A stretch of DNA of 64,000 bases from Diogma glabrata (lineage: Eukaryota > Arthropoda > Insecta > Diptera > Cylindrotomidae), in contig OY856188.1 of NCBI GenBank assembly GCA_963693315.1, positions 147,295,724 through 147,359,723 on the forward strand. The letters run 5' to 3'. This document shows positions 45,721 through 56,873 of the stretch, piece by piece; position 1 is the first letter of the stretch, and every line of letters begins with the position of its first letter. The notes under the pieces are model-generated. The model worked only from the letters and a program-made list of their open reading frames with translations, ran no database searches and had not been told where the DNA came from. The position numbers were made by a program, and so were the translations under genes.

Positions 45721-47290
45721 AATTTTTTCATAATTAGGTGAAAAAAATATGAGTTGAAAATAGAAAAAAAGTTGATACGAGCTTCCGGAAGTGTCAAATT
45801 TAAAAAATATTTTAAAAAATTGTGTTCTTACACACAAGTGGGTTGAGAAGTATATTGACTTCGAAGATCTCTATAGGTTTTTACTACAGGTAAAGAAGAC
45901 GAAAATGAAAGCACAACTCACACAGAATATCTTGCCCATTACAAGTTTTTGTATTGGAATATCCAAAAATGTCTAAGCCATTACTGGACAATCACTTTAT
46001 ATTTTTATATGTGAAAGTTGCATCGAAGCATGTACAGACAATAGAAATATATCCAATCAAAAACAAGTAATCAGACAGTAAACAAACTCAACAAAAATTA
46101 AGTTTAATGAATTTTCTAATAACCAAACAAATAATGATAACCAAACAAATAACAAATATTAAAAAGGTATTGTGAAAGAATTAAATAGAAGCATTCAGAA
46201 ACACCTGATTAGCAACACCTCAGAAGTAATCATCCAGGAAATAGCTTCTCGGCCAACCTTTTGCTCTGGTTTTGAAAAGACTAACTGAATTACAGTTGAT
46301 AAAATTTTTGAAAGTACATAGATAATTTAAATAAAAACATCAATAGATTAAACGACAGAGCAAAAACAAAAATGAGGGACTTGGAACAACAAACTAATCA
46401 CATCACCCATGCAGCCATACAGAGTATTCGAGTGATAAATAGTTTGCAGATATTAGAATACATCAGCCGCGTTCGATTTGACTGAAGCAACTGATAAATG
46501 TTATGCAATTGTTGTTGTTTTTTCTGCTGTTTTAGTCGAATCGAACGCAACTATTGAAACCAAGATAACGGACAGTGTAAACACCGAAAAAAACGTTGGT
46601 AGAATCAACTACAAAGCTTGTTTGTTTTACGTCTAATATGAACGTGGTAATTTTAAACAATGTAGCATTGTTAATTTTTTTTTAAATGTTACAATTTTCA
46701 CTACTCAATCAACAACGGCGTGATCAATTTCGTGTTCAAACTATCACAAATCATAGTTGAATTATGTAGTTTATTCATGTTTAATCAAGCACGTTCCAGT
46801 GATTACCATGTTGGTTTAAAAATAAAAGTGATTGCCTAAAGTTTATTGTGTTTGTATCACCACGGTATATAATGCTTGATAAAACATGATCACCTACGCT
46901 CTTGATTTTCAACACAGGATGTTGCTTTAACAATGAAATTGTTTATTTTCGTTTTTTTTATTATTATTTACTATCGTAAAGAAAAAAAATTCCAAAGAAA
47001 TTATTTATTATGAAGGGTTTTTTTGTGAGCAATTAAGTTTAAGTATGGACTCGCAATTTGGTTTTCATCGTGTACGGTTGTAAACCTGTAGCAAAATAAA
47101 ATTAAAATTAAATGAACTTTTAATCAAAAATATTAAAATATTATCAAAATTAAATTTATCTGTGCTTTTATATTAAATCTATTGCCTATAGTGGTGAAAA
47201 ATAAGTGTGTGCATGCCCTTGGCATGTTCAGATAACTTGTGTAATAGGAGACCAGCAGAAGATCTCGATGAATCAAATCTTTAAAAAAAT
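45721..47290. other. Mostly unassigned; small inverted repeat at 46469-46553
   Basis: No supported gene. GCGTTCGATTTGACT (46469) pairs imperfectly with AGTCGAATCGAACGC (near 46535). Short coding-like pieces (near 45838-45976 and 46330-46440) cannot be assigned. Confidence 0.35.
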
Positions 47291-47388
47291 ACAAAATGTA
47301 TACGGTTCCTGTTGAAAATCAGTTTAATCCACTTGTCCAACAAAATAACACCAATGCAGGTATTGCTTCTTCATCTATTCAAAACAAA
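47290..47388 (+). pseudogene. Possible LINE ORF1 N-terminal scrap
   Basis: The reading KMYTVPVENQFNPLVQQ resembles the start of gag-like ORF1 proteins of LINEs, which often begin with a NRF-PL or NQFNPL-type word. It is cut off by family D copy 4. Weak evidence. Confidence 0.3.
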
Positions 47389-47391
47389 ATA

Positions 47392-48945
47392 TTGCGACGC
47401 TGATGCATAGGCTGACTTCACCACAGCTCTGGAAACATAGTGTTCTAGATATATAATGAGCTAATATTCATCAAATACTTTAACTAAAAACTAACCAATG
47501 TTATAGATTTCGCGTAGTTCTAATTATAAAAATATTAAAGAAAGCAGTAGTATCCCAACAACTGTTGTACAAGAAAAAGCAAAAAAAACAATTTGCCGGA
47601 AGTGACAACAGGACGTTGGGATGCAGAACTGTTGTGAACCGTACTAAAGGTTTATGAACCAAGTTTAATCCAATTCGATTATCAGGTACAGATGTTATTG
47701 AGCTTTCAAAAAAAAACAGGTGCTCGGGACTCCCCCCCCCCCCACGACTTTGTTCACTATCGCTCAAAAACTAATCAGTTCTTGCCATACATATTTCCAT
47801 CTGTTTGCAAAGTGTCATCAAAATTCATTCACAAACGAATGCTGTACGCTCCCAACAAACATTGAAAAAATTGTGACACAGTAAACAGGTGTTCGGGAGG
47901 TCCCCCACCACTTATCCCAATATTATCCAAAAACTAATCAGTTCTTTGTTATTTAAGTCTCCATCTTTTTTCAAAATTTCATTAAAATTGATTAATGAAT
48001 GAAGTCTGAATGCTCCCAACAAACTTTAAAAACAAAGTGTGAAATGTAAGCAGTTGTATGGTAGAACCCCCGCCACTTTGATCAATGTGACCCAAAAGAT
48101 GACCATTATCTTCTCACACTAATTGGAGCCTTTCTCATAAGTTTCATCATAATCACTTCATTATTGTAGGCTGTAGTGTGCATAAAGACACTGAAAGAAC
48201 ATCAAAAAATTGCAAACAATTTTTTTTACTGGAAGTGAATAACCGGAAGTTGGGATGCAGAATTGTTGTGAACCGTAATAAATGCGTATGTACCAAGTTT
48301 CATCCAATTCGATTTTCAGGTACAGATGTTATTGAGCTTTCAAAAAACAGGTGCTCGGGGGACCACTTTGTTCACTTTCGCTCAAAAATTAATACATATT
48401 TGCATCTTTTTCCAAAGTGTCATCAAAATTCATTCACGAACGAATCTAGTATGCTCCCAACAAACATAAAAAACATGGTGGAAAAAAAGACCTGTTGTAT
48501 GGTGGACCCCCAACCCTTTATCCAATGTACTCCAAAAGCTGATAAAATCTTTCTCATATTACTTGAAAGCTTTGACTAACGTTTCAGGAAAATTGATCGG
48601 TAATTGTAGGCTACAGTAGGGATAAACACCTGAAAAAAAACTTTTAACCGGAAGTAACAAACCGGAAGTTGGAATGCAAAAATATTGGAAACAGTACTCA
48701 AACCTTGTATACCAATTTTCTACAATATCGAAAGTCGGGATTAGAAGTTATTGAAGGTTTAAACTTAGAGGTGTTCGGGAGACCCCCGCCATTTTGTCCA
48801 TATTTGAAATCAATCCAGATCTTCCATTTTAAAGTGAACCTGTATCATTTGCCAAAGTATCATCAAGATCCTATGCAGAAGGTCACTCACACACAGACGT
48901 ACACCAAAATTTTTATTGGCTATTTAGATAGAGAATGGTCCAAAA
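47392..48945 (+). repeat. Family D repeat, copy 4 (longest)
   Basis: Head at 47392, internal units starting near 47595, 48230 and 48650, plus a partial unit at about 47880, and the tail GGCTATTTAGATAGAGAATGG with an A-rich end. The unit count differs from copy 2, so units expand or contract within copies. Non-coding. Confidence 0.8.
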
Positions 48946-48959
48946 CAAAAGAAAAAAAA

Positions 48960-49285
48960 TGTCCAAGCGGCACGTATATCCGCTAGAAATGGGTAGATTT
49001 CGAGATCAGACAGTTTTGTGTGCCAGTAGAATCTGATGTATCAGATTAGTTTAAACAAAACAAACTAATTTCAAACAGATATCGAACAAATTTTAAAAAG
49101 AAAATTAGCTACCTACAAGCAAAATTATATCTATCCAATTTTGCAACAAACAAATATCAAATCTACCACAGAACATGTGTGTGACAATTTATGACACAAA
49201 CCTACTCTATATCATATGTCGTGCAATTACTGCAAAATATCAAAATAGTTTATTTCTAAGAAAAAAAAATTAATTTCTTCTATCA
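48960..49285 (+). mobile_element. Penelope-like 3' end
   Basis: It begins in the last codons (GCGGCACGTATATCCGCTAG) and runs through TCAGATTAGTTTAAACA and TTGCAACAAACAAATATCAA to an A-rich stretch near 49262. The same sequence is present in inverse orientation at 55500-55840, where it is joined to the coding region. Confidence 0.75.
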
Positions 49286-49385
49286 AATCTTTTATTTTTT
49301 TGACTGTTATAAGGTTGACATTGACTGTTAAGAGGATTTTGGAAATTGTAGTTGGGGATTGTTGTAAACTTTTTTGTTTTTTTGT

Positions 49386-51133
49386 TTTTTTTTTTTTTTT
49401 AATAAGAAGTGTTGTGTAGTAGGAATTACAAAATGTGTCACAACAACACATAGATACCTTTTAAGACGTAGGTCCCACAACAACATGCGTCTTGAGGTAT
49501 AGGTGGACGCTTTTTTTAAATTTTTGTGGATTGAAAGCACTCGAGACTATTGATTCGGGCAAAGCATTCCATGTGTACGATGTACGCACAAAGAAATCTC
49601 TTTGCATTCTATTACTATGACAGTGAGTAATCTCGACAGTTCGACCGCCCGCACACACCGATTGACGAGTAAAACGGGGAAAAACATATATCTGAGGCAT
49701 TATGGACCTGATTTCATCCGAGCACTGCTGGTGACGATATTTATAAAAAACAACGAGATCAGCAACAGTGCGACGATGTTGCAGGGAATCAAGACCTAAT
49801 GTTAAATCTCGATCACCAACAATTCGTATAGCTCGCTTTTGAACAGAGTCCAAAAGAGCCAGGATAGTAACAGATGCAGCGCCCCAAACTTGACAACAAT
49901 ACTCCATACAGGGACGAATATAGGACTTATAAATGTGGAGTAATTGATGCGGAGTAAAATATTTTTTACATCTATTGAGGAGGCCGAGTTTTCTTGACGC
50001 GCTCTTTGCCATGGCCATTATATGATCGTTCCAGAGTAAGTCATTGGATATTGTGACTCCCAATAAACGAATGCTTTCACATTCGCGTATTTGGTCGTCA
50101 CACATATTAATTGAAATATCATTGGGAAACTCGGTCTTTGATCTGGAAACAATCAATAGCTGTGTTTTGGTGGAATTAAAATTGACCAAATTTTTGTCAC
50201 CCCAATCGGCGACTTTTTTTAGGTCCTCGTTTACATTTATGGCAGAGTCTCTCCGGACGGGATTTATTCGTTCATGCATTTTACCCTTTGAAGATAGGGG
50301 GACGAATGACTTGTGCAGTGTACTATCATCTGCAAAACTATTTATTGGGTTACTAGTGATTTGCAACAGTTCGTTGATATAAATTAAAAATAAAGTGGGA
50401 GATAAAACTGAGCCTTGGGGTACACCAGCGTTAATTAGTTTAGACTCAGAAGAAAAGCCATCTATAGATACCGAGATGTATCGGTTAGACAGAAAATTTT
50501 GAATCAACTTCACGACTGCGGGATGAAAACCGTACGCAACGAGCTTGTTGATCAAGTTGGCATGCCAAATTCGATCAAATGCTTTTGAGATGTCTAATGC
50601 GATTACGTACGTTTCACCACCTTTCTCAAGTACGCTATTCCAAATATGTGCCACATAGTTCAATAGATCGGTTGTTGATCTTTTGTTTCTAAAACCGTAT
50701 TGGCTGTCAGATATCAAATGGTTGTCTTCCAAAAATTTGGATATGTGTGAATTAATATAGTGCTCGTATATTTTAGACATGACTGGGAGTAAGGCTATTG
50801 GTCTATAATTTGAAATATCACATTTCGTTCCTTTTTTTGGGACAGGCTGGACATTGGCCAACTTCCAGCAGGATGGATAAATACCAGATTTATAGGATTT
50901 ATAAAATATTTTGGTGAGGGTTGGTGCAAGTTCTTTTGAAAATGTTTTTAGAATAACAGGAGGAATGTTGTCCAGACCAGAAGCTTTGTTGTTGTTTAAC
51001 CCCCTTAAAAGTTTTTCGACAATTTTGGGTTTGAAATGTAATTGTTTCATATTAACTCCTGAAGACTGGGTTTGGGGTATTTCTTTGGGAGTTTCTAAAA
51101 CTGTTGAATTTGAAGCAAAGCGTTCCGCGAACA
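49386..51133 (-). mobile_element. Jockey A copy A2, 5'-truncated with open reverse transcriptase
   Basis: Minus strand. The 3' poly(A) (T's at 49386-49399) and AATAAGAAGTGTTGTG tail are at the low-coordinate end; the 5' truncation is at about 51133, inside a segment corresponding to LFAERFASNS. It abuts the 328-bp tandem array. No clear target duplication was found. Its good preservation suggests recent insertion. Confidence 0.85.
49461..51133 (-). CDS. Jockey A reverse transcriptase ORF, A2 (partial)
   Basis: About 550 codons without a stop. Motifs in order: NNKASGLDNIPPVIL, NYRPIALLPVMSKIYEHY, QYGFRNKRSTTDLL, VIALDISKAFDRIW (first catalytic Asp), NAGVPQGSVLSPTLFLIYI, SFADDSTLH (catalytic Asp pair), WGDKNLVNFN-STKTQLL, ESIRLLGVTISNDLLWNDHI, CMEYCCQVWG, LDSLQHRRTVADLVVFYKY and FVRTSYTWNALPESI. 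The endonuclease and linker are missing because of 5' truncation, so it cannot transpose alone, but the polymerase could fold. The frame's own ATG (51152) lies in flanking DNA and is not a real start. It served here as the local reference for Jockey fragments. Confidence 0.85.
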
Positions 51134-51149
51134 ATTGAAGCCAACAAGT

Positions 51150-53190
<2,041 letters not shown>

Positions 53191-53529
53191 ATGTTTATAG
53201 TCATTATAGACATTAAATGGATTGAAAACTTCGTGATTTCTGATATCCCCAATAAATGTTTAATTGATAATCCGAACATTCCGGTTCCTGGGATGAATGA
53301 CCCTCGAATTATGGGTAGAATTCGAACAAATCATGGAGTTAAAAATTCTGTATTACATAGATATGATGAAACTATTTCACCAGCTTGTGATTGTGGAAAT
53401 TCAAATCAAACAGTCTCACATATTTATCAAGAATGTCCGTTCAGATTATTTGACCGTGATCTATTGGATCTTTATATGCTGTCGGATGGAGCCAAATCAT
53501 GGATTGAAAATCTTGATCTTCGTATATAA
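53191..53529 (+). pseudogene. LINE C-terminal fragment with CCHC finger
   Basis: The frame contains MNDPRIMGRIRTNHGV, then ACDCGNSNQTVSHIYQECPF. The pattern C-x-CG---QT--HI---CP is the C-terminal zinc knuckle of RTE/R1-like LINE proteins, located after the polymerase. About 110 codons, with no other domains. It could also be from an R1-type element. Confidence 0.6.
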
Positions 53530-53906
53530 AATCTAAATATTGTTATATATTTATCATAATTTTGTAAATTTATATATACGATTAATAATGTGTTTATAGT
53601 ATGACCATCGTATATTACATTGTTAAGGTGAAATGATGCCAAACAGCTAAATATATAAGTAAACAAAACACATCCCTACTGGGTAAATGTAATCGATGAA
53701 AATATAAATGAAAAAAACTTATCGTTTCCGTATACCGACCCTTATTTGCATAAAAATACCCAAGCGCGAATATATGGGCCTCTTATCTATGTTGTTTTTT
53801 GTTGGATTTTTTTTGACATCTTCGGGCGGTTGATGTTCATTAATTATTCCATCGCGGAGAAAATAAGAAAACAAAAAAATTAAATAGTTGTGGGTTAAAT
53901 AGTTAA
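53530..53906. other. No gene recognised
   Basis: AT-rich; nothing supported. Confidence 0.4.
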
Positions 53907-54036
53907 ATAAAAGTAGGTGACGCATACGTTAATATAGAAAAGGAACAAATGTATTCTATGTTAATCTCTAACAAGAGAGACTACCAACGTTTATTCCCTT
54001 TCGTTTCTGAATGCGCCACCCACTTTTATTTTATGT
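53907..54036. mobile_element. Small palindromic MITE (about 130 bp)
   Basis: Inverted ends AAATAAAAGTAGGTGACGCA and (complement) AAATAAAAGTGGGTGGCGCA enclose GAAAAGGAACAAATG and its imperfect complement. The target is probably TA or TTA, not certain. Confidence 0.55.
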
Positions 54037-54570
54037 AACAAATGGGAACGGAAGACTGTTTGTCAATCGAAAGTTAGCATTTTAAATTAGTCAAAAATTT
54101 AATATTTGCATCTATGCTAAGATGTGTTAAATACCATTTAAATATTTTTTCTTCTAACAATTTCAAAGGAAATATAATTATAAAAGACATAACGCTGGTG
54201 TTAATGCAAAATTTATTTTCTGCTTTTTAGTTCGTTTTTCAAAAAGTGTGTTTTTTAAATTTTTTTTATTTATTTTTTTATTTTAGAGTTTTTAGTTCTA
54301 TAATTTTACCTACAAATAAGTTAACCACATTATTTCACAGAAAATACACCATAAGTAAAACTAGCTAATCTTAACTATTATTTACCGAAAATTTAATGTT
54401 CTTTGAAATTTAAAGTAATTTTAATAAGGTTAATTGCACTATAACAATTGTAAGTATGTTATTTAAAAATCCAGTGTAAAATTTTAGTGCGTTTCTTTGC
54501 TCGTTGTAACTTTGCTCGTTGTATTAATTTTAATTTGTACATAAATTATTAAATATATATGTTCGCCCAA
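54037..54570. other. AT-rich DNA, nothing recognised
   Basis: No gene or repeat is supported. Confidence 0.4.
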
Positions 54571-54574
54571 ATGT

Positions 54575-55080
54575 AAAGTTTTTTTTCGGAAAAAAGGTCT
54601 GAATTATAGAGCTTTTTCCTTAAAATTCGAATCGTTATATTACTGTATGTAATTGACAGATTACATACAGCAATGATAATTAGAAATCATTAATTATGTA
54701 TTAAAATGTATTGAAAAAATAATAATTATGCAACTATAGTAAAAAAAACTTAACGAGAACACAAAACAATCTGGATTTAGAAGAAATAACAATTATTTAA
54801 AATTTTCGAAATACAAATCACTCATTATTTACAATTTAAGGCCATTTTTTCATATAAAAATGACAAAAATGTGTAATATGTCCTTTATTATAATGAGATA
54901 CTCAGTATGAGCAAAATTTCAGCGCGGTAAATGGGCATTTAGATCTTATGGATTCTCATATTTTCATACATAATAATTGATTTTTAATTATCATTGCTGT
55001 ATGTAATCTGTCAAATACACCAAAATAACGATTTGAACTTTAAGAAAAAAGGTCTATAAGCTTTGAGCGAAATGTCATAC
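54575..55080. repeat. Inverted repeat with TTACATACAGCAATGATAAT arms
   Basis: Arms of about 90 bp (54583-54685 and 54975-55065) are imperfect inverted copies. A neighbouring segment (54815-54955) recurs in direct orientation at 55090-55220 (TCATTATTTA, AATGACA, AGTATTA). It may be a decayed non-autonomous element. Confidence 0.55.
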
Positions 55081-55499
55081 TTTTATTTTTTTTTGTGTTC
55101 ATTATTTATAATGTAAGGCTCTTTATCCATATGAAATGACACAAACATGTATGATGTCTAGTATTATAATGATATACACAGTATTACCAAAATTTCTTCG
55201 GTCAAAATGAGTCAACCAGAGGATGAGGATTTCAGTGCAATTCTTTAAGGTCTTTCAGAATGAAAAAAAAATTTTAATTTTTTTTCTTCAGATTTATAAA
55301 GTTTTTTGCTTTAAAAGTTTTAAAAATACGTACTGACTGCTTCAACAAACTTGTCTTTTCAATTTGGGATTAATAACATAATGGGAAGTTACTGAAAAAT
55401 GAATCACAAAATTCCACCCATCAAAGCTCTCAAGAGTCAAGTTAAATAAAAGTGTGTAATAATAATAATAATAAAAAAGAATTTGATATATAGAAAAAG

Positions 55500-56445
55500 A
55501 ATGAATAAGGTTTGAATAGAAGAAATTAATTTTTTTTCTTAGAAATAAACTATTTTGATATTTTGCAGTAATTGGACGACATATGATATAGGGTAGGTTT
55601 GTGTCATAAATTGTCACTCACATGTTCTGTGGTAGATTTGATACTTGTTTTTTGCAAAATTGGATAGATATAGTTTTGCTTATATGTAGCTAAATTTCTT
55701 TTTAAAATTTGTTCGATATCTGTTTTAAATTAGTTTGTGTTGTTTAAACTAATCTGATACATCAGATTCTACTGGCGCACAAAATTGTCTGATCTCGAAA
55801 TCTACCTATTTCTAGCGGATATACGTGCCGCTTGGACTTTTTTAATTTGTATTATCTCCATTATACTCCGTTTTCTAAAATTGCTTTCTTTTTCAAGAAT
55901 TTGAACATTTTCGAAAGAAACGTTATGTCCAGCAACAGCAAGATGCCTCCAAAGCGCACTACTACCATTATCATCATCAGAATTAACAGGCTTTCTTTTA
56001 GCATCATGTAAATGCTGATCAAAACGTTTCTTCAAAATTGTTTTGTTTGTCCAGTATAAGTAAAATTACAAGAACATTTAATTTGATATATTACTTCGGG
56101 TTGTAATTCCTTCGGTACTTTATCTTTTAATTTTGAAAATAAAATTTCTCCAATAGTTTTAGATGATCTGCCAACAGCATGAATATTATAATGAAAAATT
56201 AAATTCTTTATTTGTTCATAAACACCTTTAACATAAGGTAAAGATACAAACGTAGGTAGAACATTTTGGGGTGCAACATTTGTTTCGACCTTTATAGGTG
56301 GTACTTCTATAATATTACGATTATAATTTTTAAACAATGATTTATTTATCATTAATTTGATTAATTTTTTGGGGTAATCATTTGATAGTAAAGTTTCTTG
56401 AAGAAGATCAAAATTTCTTTTATGAAAACGTTTATCTGACAAAAT
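55500..56445 (-). mobile_element. Penelope-like element 3' portion
   Basis: Minus strand: the end of the polyprotein (56442-55802) followed by a 3' non-coding part (to about 55500) whose copies also occur at 24440-24680 and 48960-49285. 5'-truncated. It ends near a perfect palindrome around (TA)n. Confidence 0.75.
55802..56442 (-). pseudogene. Penelope-like polyprotein C-terminus (GIY-YIG endonuclease)
   Basis: The first frame (56442-56032) includes FVSLPYVKGVYEQIKNL and VIYQIKCSCNFTYTGQTK, the region after the reverse transcriptase leading into the two short motifs of the GIY-YIG nuclease. A one-step frameshift near 56035 leads to KRFDQHLHDAKRK, SALWRHLAVAGHNVSFENV and KRSIMEIIQIKK, containing the conserved Arg and the metal-binding Glu of the nuclease. 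The reverse transcriptase itself is absent. Without the frameshift the endonuclease would look complete. The family acts by nicking DNA and reverse transcribing its own RNA. Confidence 0.8.
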
Positions 56446-56480
56446 TAAAATTTTATTTTAATTTTTTTTAATATTATTTT

Positions 56481-56493
56481 TTTTCGGTTGTAC

Positions 56494-56531
<38 letters not shown>

Positions 56532-56544
56532 GTACAACCGAAAA
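56481..56544. repeat. Perfect palindrome around (TA)n
   Basis: Arms TTTTCGGTTGTACTGCCA (56481-56498) and TGGCAGTACAACCGAAAA (56527-56544) enclose about 28 bp of TA, so all 64 bp are self-complementary and could extrude a cruciform. Confidence 0.9.
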
Positions 56545-56659
56545 GATATAAGTCTGCAAGTGGTAAAGCAAATTTGCGCAATCCACGCGCCCGTAAAGCG
56601 GCACGTCCACGGTATTTGCAGGAACAACACATATAAGAATCAATAAAAAAATTTAAAAT

Positions 56660-56873
56660 ACAAGTTCAAAACATCCGCGGATTGAACGCTAACCATGACC
56701 ACGTGCAACATCATCTTGAGCACGACAAACCGAACATTCTATTCCTAACAGAAATACAAGTTTCTGAAAATTTTCTCTTTAAAGAATCACTTAATACCAA
56801 ATATAGGCTGAAATCAGCTTTCAAACTCCATCAGGCGTATGCGCCTTCATTCATGAGAGCGTTGCGTACACAC
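56660..56873 (+). pseudogene. Jockey A3 endonuclease N-terminus
   Basis: It reads VQNIRGLNANHDHV, KPNILFLTEIQVSEN (catalytic Glu in LTE) and YRLKSAFKLHQ, then a frameshift before HESVAY. It stops exactly at the hAT-like target duplication GTACACAC. Confidence 0.75.

Noticed and set aside
44083..48986. Several 70-130-codon frames within family D
   Set aside because: They recur in different frames in each copy and are broken inconsistently, so there is no sign of selection for a protein.
53191..53529. Host zinc-finger gene
   Set aside because: The CxCG...QT..HI...CP pattern and preceding motif fit a LINE C-terminus better, and no other host-like exon is near.
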